Notes under the pieces: model-generated | Databases searched by the model: none | The model's input: the letters and a program-made list of their open reading frames with translations, nothing else | Told to the model about the DNA's origin: nothing | Assembly: GCF_017744045.1 (NCBI RefSeq) | Contig: NZ_JAGHRD010000001.1 | Length of the DNA: 64,000 nt | Reading direction: 5' to 3' (one strand) | Source of the DNA: Pelagimonas sp017744045 | GTDB lineage: Bacteria > Pseudomonadota > Alphaproteobacteria > Rhodobacterales > Rhodobacteraceae | In this document: piece by piece, positions 48,348-56,834 of the stretch | Numbering within the stretch: position 1 is the stretch's first letter | Layout: each line of letters begins with the position of its first letter | Made by a program: the position numbers and the translations under genes

Positions 48348-49591
48348 CACGCTTGAAACTCGCCTATTTGACCGGGGAATATCCGCGCGCCTCTGACACC
48401 TTTATCCAACGCGAAGTCGCGGCTTTGCGCAAACTGGGGCACGAGGTCGAAACCTGTTCCATCCGCACAACCGGGCCCGAGCATTTGGTCGGCCCCGAAC
48501 AACGCGAGGAACACGCCCGCACGTTCAAAGTATTGGCTGCCGCAAAATCACCTATACGTCTGCTGTGCGCCCATTGGCGATGGATGCGCAACCCAGTTCG
48601 TTATGGCAAGGCGTTGGGCCTGGCGTGGCGCATCGCGCCCAAAGGCATCAAGGGGCGGCTTTATAACCTCATATACTTCCTCGAAGCGGGTGTTTTGGCG
48701 GCGCATCTTCAGGATCAGGGCGTGCAACACCTGCACAATCATATCGCCAAGGCCTCTTGCACAGTGGCCATGCTGAGCGAAGCCTTGTCCGGCATTCCTT
48801 ACAGCTTCACCATTCACGGCCCGGATATCTTTTTTGAGCCAAACCACTGGCGGATTGACGAAAAGGCGGCGCGCGCCTCCTTCGTTGCCTGTATCAGCGA
48901 TTTCTGCCGTTCACAGCTGATGTGTTTTGCCAAGCAATCGGATTGGGAAAAGCTGCATATCGTCCATTGTGGCGTTGAACCCGAACGATATGGCAAAACC
49001 TGGCATTCAGGGCAGCGGATGTTGTTTGTCGGTCGATTGGCTGGGGTCAAAGGGGTGCCGATCCTGCTGCAAACTTTGGCCGAGCTGCAAAAGGACATGC
49101 CTGACCTGTCTCTCAGGCTTATTGGCGACGGACCCGAGCGGGCGTCGTTGGAACAATTGTCCAAGGAATTGGGCGTTTCAGACAGCGTTGAATTCCTTGG
49201 CTACAAGAACCAAACCGAAGTCGCCGAGGCGTTGTTAGAAACCGATTTGTTCGTTTTGCCCAGCTTTGCCGAAGGGGTCCCTGTTGTTTTGATGGAGGCC
49301 ATGGCGTCGGGTGTTCCGGTGATAACCACGCAAATCGCCGGGATATCGGAATTGGTCACGCATGGTGAATCCGGTTGGCTGGTGCCTCCGGGCGATGTGT
49401 CATCCCTGGCGGCCGCGATCCGGCGCGGCTTTGAAGATCCGCCTGAAAGGCAAGCGATGGGCGAGGTTGGACGCGAAAGCGTTGAGGCGCAGTTTAACAG
49501 CGATAAAGAGGCGGCCTGGCTGTCGCACCTGATCACCAGTTATGCGACCGGAACGCCCGTGCCAGGCAAACGACCGGAGCCAAGCGAATGA
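48344..49591 (+). CDS. Glycosyltransferase family 4 protein, colanic-acid type
   Basis: A GT-B transferase of 415 residues. The N-terminus LAYLTGEYPRASDTFIQREVAAL is typical of the WcaL/AmsK group. The donor domain has FVGRLAGVKGVPILLQTLA, LIGDGPERASLEQL and PSFAEGVPVVLMEAMASG with the E-x7-E pair. Both ends overlap neighbours by 4 bp (ATGA junctions). Sugar specificity is unknown. Confidence 0.9.
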   Translation: MTRLKLAYLTGEYPRASDTFIQREVAALRKLGHEVETCSIRTTGPEHLVGPEQREEHARTFKVLAAAKSPIRLLCAHWRWMRNPVRYGKALGLAWRIAPKGIKGRLYNLIYFLEAGVLAAHLQDQGVQHLHNHIAKASCTVAMLSEALSGIPYSFTIHGPDIFFEPNHWRIDEKAARASFVACISDFCRSQLMCFAKQSDWEKLHIVHCGVEPERYGKTWHSGQRMLFVGRLAGVKGVPILLQTLAELQKDMPDLSLRLIGDGPERASLEQLSKELGVSDSVEFLGYKNQTEVAEALLETDLFVLPSFAEGVPVVLMEAMASGVPVITTQIAGISELVTHGESGWLVPPGDVSSLAAAIRRGFEDPPERQAMGEVGRESVEAQFNSDKEAAWLSHLITSYATGTPVPGKRPEPSE

Positions 49592-50547
49592 ATCCGGTAG
49601 ATGTGGTTTTGATTGGCCGCAACGAAGGCGCGCGGCTTGTCGCGGCTTTGGCTTCGGTTCAGGGGCAGGCGCGTCAGGTTGTCTATGTGGATAGCGGATC
49701 GACCGATGACAGTATCGCCGAGGCGCGCAAGTTTGGGGCCAAGGTTGTGGAACTTGATATGTCCACGCCTTTCACCGCAGCCCGTGCCCGCAATGCCGGG
49801 TTTGACGCGCTGGATGACCCGCAGCTGGTGATGTTCATAGATGGTGATTGCACGCTGGTTGATGGGTTCATTGAGGCTGGGCGCGTGCATCTGGCCGACT
49901 ATCCAAAAACCGGAATGGTGACCGGTTGGCGCTCGGAAATCCATCGCGATGCCAGTCTTTACAACCAGTTATGCGACTGGGAATGGCACCGTCCGGCGGG
50001 CGTTATTGACGCGTGCGGCGGTGACATGCTGGTCCGGGCCGAGGCTTGGGCCGGGGTCAATGGCATGAACCCCACCGTGATCGCTGCCGAGGATGACGAA
50101 TTTTGCACGCGCCTGCGCAAGGCCGGTTGGGTTCTGGAACGCATCCCGGTGGACATGACCCGCCATGACGCCAATATGCTGACCTTTGGCTCTTGGTGGA
50201 AACGCGCGGTGCGCACCGGGCATGGTTTTGCCCAGGTTGGGTTTCTGCACCCGGAATACTTCAGCAAAGAACGCAAGCGCGTGCTGGTCTATGGGCTGGT
50301 GCTGCCGCTGATCATCATTCTCAGCACGCTGATCGCCTGGTGGTTGCCCTTCCTTCTGGTCACGGTTTACGAGCTGAACTATCTGCGCACTGCTCAGGGT
50401 TTGATCCGCGACGGCCTGCCCAGCCAAGAGGCCTGGCGGCATGCAGGCCTGCTCACCATATCCAAATTTCCAAATCTCATCGGTATGGCCAAGTTTCACC
50501 TGCGCCGGATGCGCGGCGATGAAATGCGCCTGATTGAATACAAGTAG
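49588..50547 (+). CDS. Glycosyltransferase family 2, membrane-attached
   Basis: The 319-residue protein has a GT-A fold: VDVVLIGRNEGARLVAAL, YVDSGSTDDS, the metal-binding FIDGDC near residue 91, and the acceptor-side EDDEFCTRLRKAG. Two hydrophobic helices near residues 230-268 anchor it to the membrane. It resembles ExoA-type transferases of exopolysaccharide pathways. It is 10 bp upstream of the fused oxidoreductase gene. Confidence 0.87.
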   Translation: MNPVDVVLIGRNEGARLVAALASVQGQARQVVYVDSGSTDDSIAEARKFGAKVVELDMSTPFTAARARNAGFDALDDPQLVMFIDGDCTLVDGFIEAGRVHLADYPKTGMVTGWRSEIHRDASLYNQLCDWEWHRPAGVIDACGGDMLVRAEAWAGVNGMNPTVIAAEDDEFCTRLRKAGWVLERIPVDMTRHDANMLTFGSWWKRAVRTGHGFAQVGFLHPEYFSKERKRVLVYGLVLPLIIILSTLIAWWLPFLLVTVYELNYLRTAQGLIRDGLPSQEAWRHAGLLTISKFPNLIGMAKFHLRRMRGDEMRLIEYK

Positions 50548-50557
50548 AGGGTCCCTG

Positions 50558-52666
50558 ATGACTTCCCTGTCCCAAGAAATTCGCGTCGGCCTGATCGGGG
50601 CCGGGTATATCGCAACTTGGCATGCTGATGCCTTAAAGGCGACGCCGGGAGTCACCGTGGCTGCCGTGTGCGACCTGAACGAAAGCGCGGCGCGCGGGCT
50701 GGCCGAAGGGTATGGGGCAAAGGCCTTTACCTCGGTGGAGGATCTCATCGCCGCGGGGTGCTGTGATGCTGTCCATATCCTGACACCGCCGCACCTGCAC
50801 GAGGCGATTGCCATTCAATGCCTGAATGGTGGCTTGCATGTGCTGGTGGAAAAACCTGTGGCCGAAAGCGCAGATGCCACCCGCGCCATTCAGGCCGCGG
50901 CCAAAGCGTCGGGCAAGATGTTTCATGCGGGCCACAACTTCCTTGGTTTGCCTTCCTATGCCCGGATGAAATCGGCGATGCAGGCCGGTGAATATGGTGT
51001 GATTTCTGCCGCCGAAATCACCTGGGCCCTGCCTTTGGCACCGTTGCGGTCTGGCCCTTATAACCTGTGGCTACTGCGTGAACCGCGCAACCTGCTGCTA
51101 GAGCTCGGGCCGCATCTGATGGCCTTTGCCCAGGACCTCTTTGGCGACATCGATGTGCTTTATGCCGAAGCCTCGAAACCGGTGATGCTGCCCGGGGATG
51201 ATCCGCGCCCGCAAGGTTTCCGCATCTTGGCCCGCGCTGGCCATGTCGACCTGACCTTTACCATCTCGATGGTGGAAACCGTTGATGACCGGTCGGTTAC
51301 CCTGCGCGGTTCCTCCGCCCGGGCGCGATTGGATTATGCCCAGGATGTTCTGGTGGTCGAACGTGAAAACGCCTCGGACCTTGTGGTGAACCCGCTGCGC
51401 AAGCAGCTTGACCTTGCGGGCCAGCACCTGTGGCAAGGGACCAAGAACGCGGCTATTCAATTGAAGTCGCTCAACACCAAAAACCCCTATGGGCAGAGCT
51501 TTCGCGGCATGGATGCGGCAATTTACGCCGCACTTGCGCAAGGGCGCGAAGCGCCGGCTTGGGGCGGTGATGCGGCGGTTGCCGTCATGCAATCGCTGGA
51601 TGATGCTTTGGCCCTGTTGCCTGCCGAAACCCTGGCTGTCAAAGCGCCCGCTATCCAAACCCGCAAGCCCAAGCCGACGGCCATGGTCATCGGCGGGACC
51701 GGGTTTATTGGGCGCGAACTGACCCGCCGCCTTGTGGCGGATGGCCGCGATGTCCGTGTCTTGTCGCGTGGTAAAACCGGCCCCTTCCCAGACCTGTCCG
51801 ACAATGTGGAAACCGTCGGCGTGTCTTTGCATGACCTGGACGGTTTGACCCAAGCGATGAAGGGGATCGACGTCGTCTTTAACCTGGCCAAGGCGTTGGA
51901 AACCACTTGGGCCGATTGTTTGATCAACGATGTTGGCGTCGCGACCCGGGTCGGCATGGCGTGCGAAAAGGCGGGTGTGAAACGGCTGGTCTATACCGGA
52001 ACCATCGCCAGCTACGACATGTCCAACCCAAATGGCGTGATTACCGAAAGCACGCCATTCCCTGAGGATATGACGGATCGCAACCTTTATGCGCGCTCCA
52101 AAGCTGAATGCGAACGCCAGTTGATGGCGCTGCACAAGGAACGCGGATTGCCTTTGGTCATCGCGCGACCTGGCATTGTGGTGGGGGCGGGTGGTCCGCT
52201 CCAGCATTGGGGGATTGGCCGCTGGCACGGCGCTGGCGCGGTTCGGATTTGGGGCCATGGCAATAACATCCTGCCCTTCGTGTTGAACGAGGATATTGCC
52301 GACGGTCTGGTGCGCATGATCGATGCTCCGGTGGAGGGGCAAAGCTTTAACCTTGTCGGGGAACCCATGCTCAGCGCGCGCGGCTATTTTGAGGCGATCC
52401 ACCAGGCCTTGGGTGCGAAGATCCGAGTGAGTTCCGGCAATCTGACGGCGTTTTATGCCAGCGATGCAGTGAAATATGTGCTCAAGAAACATGCATTGCG
52501 CCGCAAGGGCGTCATTCGGCCATCGCTCGCCGATTGGAAAAGCCGCGCGCATTTCACACCGTTTGACAATACCCGCACCAAAACGGCCCTTAACTGGCAG
52601 CCCGAGGCTGATAAGGCCGCCTTTGTTGAAAAAGCCATCACCAAGGCCAACCTTATAGGATGCTAG
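50558..52666 (+). CDS. Fused Gfo/Idh/MocA oxidoreductase and NAD-dependent epimerase
   Basis: This 702-residue chain joins two enzymes. Residues ~1-365 form a Gfo/Idh/MocA protein (VGLIGAGYIATWHADAL, VEKPVAES, LLLELGPHLMAF). After a short linker, residues ~376-700 form an extended SDR (MVIGGTGFIGRELTRRL, VYTGTIASYD, YARSKAECERQ, RPGIVVG). A single polypeptide suggests substrate passing between two steps on one sugar nucleotide or lipid-linked sugar. The same two families occur as separate overlapping genes at 46264 and 47376. The ATG at 50558 follows AGAGGG. Confidence 0.9.
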   Translation: MTSLSQEIRVGLIGAGYIATWHADALKATPGVTVAAVCDLNESAARGLAEGYGAKAFTSVEDLIAAGCCDAVHILTPPHLHEAIAIQCLNGGLHVLVEKPVAESADATRAIQAAAKASGKMFHAGHNFLGLPSYARMKSAMQAGEYGVISAAEITWALPLAPLRSGPYNLWLLREPRNLLLELGPHLMAFAQDLFGDIDVLYAEASKPVMLPGDDPRPQGFRILARAGHVDLTFTISMVETVDDRSVTLRGSSARARLDYAQDVLVVERENASDLVVNPLRKQLDLAGQHLWQGTKNAAIQLKSLNTKNPYGQSFRGMDAAIYAALAQGREAPAWGGDAAVAVMQSLDDALALLPAETLAVKAPAIQTRKPKPTAMVIGGTGFIGRELTRRLVADGRDVRVLSRGKTGPFPDLSDNVETVGVSLHDLDGLTQAMKGIDVVFNLAKALETTWADCLINDVGVATRVGMACEKAGVKRLVYTGTIASYDMSNPNGVITESTPFPEDMTDRNLYARSKAECERQLMALHKERGLPLVIARPGIVVGAGGPLQHWGIGRWHGAGAVRIWGHGNNILPFVLNEDIADGLVRMIDAPVEGQSFNLVGEPMLSARGYFEAIHQALGAKIRVSSGNLTAFYASDAVKYVLKKHALRRKGVIRPSLADWKSRAHFTPFDNTRTKTALNWQPEADKAAFVEKAITKANLIGC

Positions 52667-52881
52667 GCCTTGATGCACCGTTTCGTAAACAATCCCCGCA
52701 AATCTGACTTATTCTAGCCAGATTTAGCTGGTCTAAACGGCGATTGAGTAGAAGGCCTTCGCCAGATTGGGCCAAATGAGTCGGAGTTGAGCAGTCACAT
52801 GAGACAGGTCGCAAGGATCGTCATTCATGCCGGACGGGGCTATATTACTGCCTTGGGCTGCCTTTCGATGAGGCGCGGAGC

Positions 52882-54573
52882 ATGAACGAAATGGATAATC
52901 GTAAATTCCGCCGCAAATACAAATCTGTTGATGCAACCGCTGAGCAAGCGGCCGAAGAGGCGCGCCGTAAGGAGCAACTTCGGGCCGCTGCGGCTGAGGC
53001 CAAAGTTGCAGCCCAAAAGGCCGCTTTGGAAGCACAGCAGCGGGAAGTTGCCAAGCGCGCTGCCGAAGAACGAGCGCGTCAGCAGGCCGAAGCTGAACAG
53101 CGTGCCCGCGAAGAGGCGGAGAAAGCCGCTTCGGAAGCCAAGCGATTGGCCGCTCTGGAAACGCAGAAAAAGGCTGCACAAGAGGCCCGTCAAAAGGCTA
53201 TTGCCGAGGAACGCGCCCGCGAAGCCGAGCGCGTGAAAGCAGCTGAGCAAGCCGAGAAAGACCGCCAGCGGATCGAAGCTGAGAAGCGCCGCCAGGCTGA
53301 AGTTGAAGCCCAGCGGCAAGCGGAACTGGCCGCACGCGAAAAGGCAGAGGCTGAGCGTCGCGCCGAGGAGGCGCGCCAAATAGCTGAAGCCGAGGAGGCG
53401 CGCAAGAAAGCTGAAGCTGAGCACGCGCGCAAGAAAGCGGAAGCCGAGAAAAAGCGCCTGGCCGAAGAGCAGGCGGCGTTGCGGGCTGAAAAGGAAGCGC
53501 GTCAGCGCGCTGACGCCGAAAAACGTGCCCAGGAACGCGAGGCCGCGCGCAAAGCAGAAGAGCAAGCGCGCCGCGAAAAGGCCCGACTGGAAGAGGCGCG
53601 CAAGGAAAAAGAACGACTTGCTGCGGAAAAAGCTGCCGCTGAACAGGCAAGGCGCGAGGCCGAAGCACAGCGCAAAGCGCAAGAAGAACGCGCCGCCGCC
53701 GAAGCGCAGCGACAGGCCCAAGAGCAAGCCCGTCAGGAACAAGAACGCCTGGAGCGCGAACGTCAGGAACAAGAGCGTCTTGCTGCCGAGCAAGACGCCC
53801 AAGAACAGCGCGAAGCACTGGCCGCTCAGCAAGCTGCGGAAGCCGCGAAAACACCATGGGATCGTGTTCCGGAATTTACCCTGAACGCTGCCCACTTGGC
53901 GCGCAATCGGATCATCACGGCAGAGCGTGAAGACCCGGCGCACACGGCCTTTGACGTCTTGCGCACACGTTTGTTGCAGGCGCTGTCGGACAATGGTTGG
54001 AGCCGAGTGGCTATCACCTCGCCAACCAAAGATTGTGGCAAGACCTTTACCGCAGCCAACTTGGCCATCAGCCTGTCACGTCAGGAAAACTGCCGCACGC
54101 TTTTACTGGATTGCGATATGCGGCGGCCAAGTTTGCACAGTGTCATGGGGGTGCAGAACCCCGGCTCTGTCGGTGAAATGCTGCGCGGCAACGTCGCGCC
54201 CGAGGACCATCTGATGCGTCTTGGTCAGAACGCAATTCATGCCGGCCGCAACATTGCCTTTGGGTTCAACAAGGCGATTGAACCCTATGCGTCGGAATTG
54301 CTGCAAGACCCGCGCACGGCAGAGACCTTGGACAAGATCGAGGCCGAGCTTGAGCCTGATGTGATGCTCTTCGATTTGCCGCCGGCTTTGTACTACGACG
54401 ATGTCATTGCTTTCCGGCCCTTGTTTGATGGGGTCTTGTTGGTCGTCGGTGGCGGCACAACGACTGAGAAAGAAATCAAAGAAGTTGAGCGCCGTTTGGG
54501 TGAAACGACGCCCTTGCTTGGCATGGTCTTGAACAAGGCCGAGAACACGGAAATCAGCAAATACCGTTACTGA
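52882..54573 (+). CDS. Bacterial tyrosine autokinase-like ATPase with a long charged helix
   Basis: The 563-residue protein has an unusual N-terminal part. Residues ~18-322 are almost only Ala, Glu, Arg, Lys and Gln without Pro or Gly, predicting one long charged helix or coiled coil. Residues ~335-563 form a CpsD/CapB-type ATPase: Walker A in variant form (TSPTKDCGKTF, lacking the first Gly; Lys387), Walker A' LLLDCDMRRPSL, and Walker B DVMLFDLPPAL. The C-terminus ends in YRY, a minimal tyrosine tail. Such kinases control polysaccharide export with a Wzz partner; one lies directly downstream, convergent. No membrane helix is present. Confidence 0.82.
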   Translation: MNEMDNRKFRRKYKSVDATAEQAAEEARRKEQLRAAAAEAKVAAQKAALEAQQREVAKRAAEERARQQAEAEQRAREEAEKAASEAKRLAALETQKKAAQEARQKAIAEERAREAERVKAAEQAEKDRQRIEAEKRRQAEVEAQRQAELAAREKAEAERRAEEARQIAEAEEARKKAEAEHARKKAEAEKKRLAEEQAALRAEKEARQRADAEKRAQEREAARKAEEQARREKARLEEARKEKERLAAEKAAAEQARREAEAQRKAQEERAAAEAQRQAQEQARQEQERLERERQEQERLAAEQDAQEQREALAAQQAAEAAKTPWDRVPEFTLNAAHLARNRIITAEREDPAHTAFDVLRTRLLQALSDNGWSRVAITSPTKDCGKTFTAANLAISLSRQENCRTLLLDCDMRRPSLHSVMGVQNPGSVGEMLRGNVAPEDHLMRLGQNAIHAGRNIAFGFNKAIEPYASELLQDPRTAETLDKIEAELEPDVMLFDLPPALYYDDVIAFRPLFDGVLLVVGGGTTTEKEIKEVERRLGETTPLLGMVLNKAENTEISKYRY

Positions 54574-54629
54574 TCAAAGGTTTTGGGGCCTGTCGTGATT
54601 ACCCGCAGGCTCTAAAGCGGTTGTGCAGT

Positions 54630-55958
54630 TTAACCGCGCGCGGTCCGTTGCATGATGCGGTCAATAAATTCGCCAACCGCTGGGACGCGAGACCCCAAGA
54701 ACTGAAGCCCAGCCCAAAGCGCGGCCAACCCAGCAGCCAGAAATCCGAAGATTTTCAGACCCCGCCCACCATGAGTCTTGCGGGCCGAGACATGTGGGAT
54801 GGATACGACTGGTTGGATACCTAGCGCGCGTTCCATTTGGGCCGCGCTGCGGATAGCTGGGTTCAGCAGCTCGATCACAAAGGCGACGGCAATGCCAAAG
54901 ATGAGCGCCGCCACCCCACCCATGATCGCGGTTTTCTTCCGAGACCGCGAAACCGGGTATTCCGGTTCCAATGCGGTTTCCAAGACCTCATAACGGTCCG
55001 TCTGCTGGCGATCCTCCAGCATCTGCCCAAGCTCAGCTTCGGCCTTGCGGCGCGTGATGACGGAGTATTGCTCTTGCAATTGGGTCATTTGGCGTTCGAG
55101 GTTGTTCAGCGTCCGCTCAACCTCGGGGCCAGCGGCCAGTTGTCGTTGGATCTGGGCAATACGTTCGACCACCAGCAGTTTTTGCTCTTGGAGCAATCCA
55201 ATCTGGCGGTCCTTGACCTCTTCGCGTTGGCGGTTCGATGTCCCTTCCAACGTCAGAATCTGCTGGTCCAGGTCCAGCTCGCTTTCACGCAGGGTGACCA
55301 ACTGGCCGCGCAGGTCCACTTGGCCGGCTGGCAACGCCTCGGAATTCTTGCTTTTGAAATCAGCAAGTTCCGCCTCCAAGGTCTCAATTTCGGATTTTAC
55401 CCGTGCCTCTTCAGTGGCAAAGAATTCCAGTGTGTCGCGAGCACGGCCCACACTGCGGTCGCGAGATTGATCGATCACCGAATACATCAGTTCATTCGCT
55501 AAATCGGCGGCCTTCTTTGGATTGTCCAACCTGACGGTGATCAACAACCCTGACGGAACGTTGGCTCCGGGCGCAAACGGTTGCGCATTGTTGATGATCT
55601 GCGCGATATTGGCCGCCTCGCGCATCATGAAGATCCGCTCATTCATGGCAAGCGTTGGATCATCGGAAAACAGGTTATGTTTTTCCATGATCCGCACAAG
55701 GTTGTCCCGAGCCATCAGGCGTTGCTCGATCAGGCGCACGCGGTGTGCGGCGTCTTCGGCTTGGGCGGTGGCACCGGCCAGTTGGTCGGGCACGCGGGCA
55801 TCTTCGATTTGGACAACAGCGGTTGCCTCGTAGATTTTAACCTGGCTCAGGGCAAAATAGAGCGAGAGCATGCAGCCAACAAAGGTGATGGCCAAAATGA
55901 CGTAGGCACGTCGGCGCAGCGCCGAAAGAACTTCGTCGAACGATTGGAACTGGTTCAT
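54630..55958 (-). CDS. Wzz/PCP-family polysaccharide chain-length regulator
   Basis: The 442-residue protein begins with a Wzz motif and a first membrane helix (residues ~17-38), then a periplasmic domain with long coiled coils (~160-325). A second helix follows (~343-366, after the SRSRKKTAIMGG segment), preceded by the Pro-rich YPVSRSR region typical of polysaccharide co-polymerases. A third hydrophobic stretch (~400-423) is extra. It lacks a kinase domain; the adjacent ATPase at 52882 would supply that function. It should set polymer length and help export. A good GGGAG site precedes the start. Confidence 0.9.
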   Translation of the reverse strand: MNQFQSFDEVLSALRRRAYVILAITFVGCMLSLYFALSQVKIYEATAVVQIEDARVPDQLAGATAQAEDAAHRVRLIEQRLMARDNLVRIMEKHNLFSDDPTLAMNERIFMMREAANIAQIINNAQPFAPGANVPSGLLITVRLDNPKKAADLANELMYSVIDQSRDRSVGRARDTLEFFATEEARVKSEIETLEAELADFKSKNSEALPAGQVDLRGQLVTLRESELDLDQQILTLEGTSNRQREEVKDRQIGLLQEQKLLVVERIAQIQRQLAAGPEVERTLNNLERQMTQLQEQYSVITRRKAEAELGQMLEDRQQTDRYEVLETALEPEYPVSRSRKKTAIMGGVAALIFGIAVAFVIELLNPAIRSAAQMERALGIQPVVSIPHVSARKTHGGRGLKIFGFLAAGLAALWAGLQFLGSRVPAVGEFIDRIMQRTARG

Positions 55959-56154
55959 TTACCTACTCCCGCAAAGTGGCCCCCAATGCGTTCGAAAGCT
56001 GAGGAATCACCTAGGGTTCCATCAACTTCGTCACATAGAATAACAACTTTGCCTAAATTTTGCCACGACTCACCGGCGTTCAATTGGAAACACTGCGTTC
56101 GTGGATTTGAACCTGAGGCCATAATTGATGCTCTCTTGCTGCACGCAACGCCCG

Positions 56155-56832
56155 TTAATGCGCGGGAAGCGCACAAAGGGACAGGATCATACCGTCGCAG
56201 ATCCATTGTTGGACAGTGAGACCGCCAAGCGCCGTTTGCGGCAGGTCCAATACCTCCTGATCCTGGGTAAACTGAACCCTTCCAGTTGCCAGATCGACGG
56301 TCAGCGCCTCAAAATCAAACAATGTGCGGTGCCGGGCGTAATGCGCTTTGAAGGCCGCCTCTTTAGCCGAGAATATCCGCTTGGGCAGTTTCACCTGTTC
56401 TGCGACTGGCACATTTGCAAGGTCTTCGTCACGGCAAAGATCGGCAACCAAGTCAGGATCCATTGCGACATCGGGTTCAAGATCCAGACCCAACCCGTCA
56501 TAGCGATCTGATTGGGCAACCACGGCCATGCAAATATCATCGGCATGGGTGATGCTGCCAATCAGCCCGTCCGGCCATGCTGGCGCGCGATCCTCTGTCA
56601 TGGGAATAGCTGCGGGATGAAACCCAAGGGCCCACATCGCCTTGCGCGCCGCGATCCGCCCCCCGGTGAATTCGGCGCGCCGGATGGGGATGGCATGCGC
56701 GATGGCCTGCTGTTCCTCTGGAAACAGTTGATTGGGATCATCCATGGGTTCGGACATGGCCCAGGCCAATCCCAAAGGTAAATCCGATCTTGCAAGGAGG
56801 GTGCGAAGGCTTTCTGCCTCGGTGCTCATCAT
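56155..56832 (-). CDS. 4'-phosphopantetheinyl transferase, Sfp/EntD type
   Basis: A protein of about 225 residues that would load the phosphopantetheine arm onto carrier domains. The family motifs are present: FTGGRIAARKAM, GSITHADD, GLGLDLEP (Mg-binding acids) and FSAKEAAFKAHY. It lies directly after the NRPS gene; the reading frame overlaps its stop, so activation of the two carrier domains encoded upstream is the obvious role. The first usable ATG is at 56832, with another at 56829; a TTG at 56838 would extend into the NRPS stop. Confidence 0.92.
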   Translation of the reverse strand: MMSTEAESLRTLLARSDLPLGLAWAMSEPMDDPNQLFPEEQQAIAHAIPIRRAEFTGGRIAARKAMWALGFHPAAIPMTEDRAPAWPDGLIGSITHADDICMAVVAQSDRYDGLGLDLEPDVAMDPDLVADLCRDEDLANVPVAEQVKLPKRIFSAKEAAFKAHYARHRTLFDFEALTVDLATGRVQFTQDQEVLDLPQTALGGLTVQQWICDGMILSLCALPAH

Positions 56833-56834
56833 GA

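Noticed and set aside
51098..52678. Open frame of 526 codons opposite the fused oxidoreductase
   Set aside because: Antisense shadow without motifs; the plus-strand gene has two complete Rossmann enzymes.
52933..53848. Possible tandem DNA repeat or assembly artefact in the charged-helix region
   Set aside because: The codons vary and no exact unit repeats in register; it is low-complexity protein rather than a DNA repeat array.
52840..53943. Hydrophobic Phe/Leu-rich frame opposite the charged-helix region, resembling a membrane protein
   Set aside because: It is the reverse complement of Glu/Lys/Ala codons, which always reads as Phe/Leu/Ser; no start signal and no family pattern.
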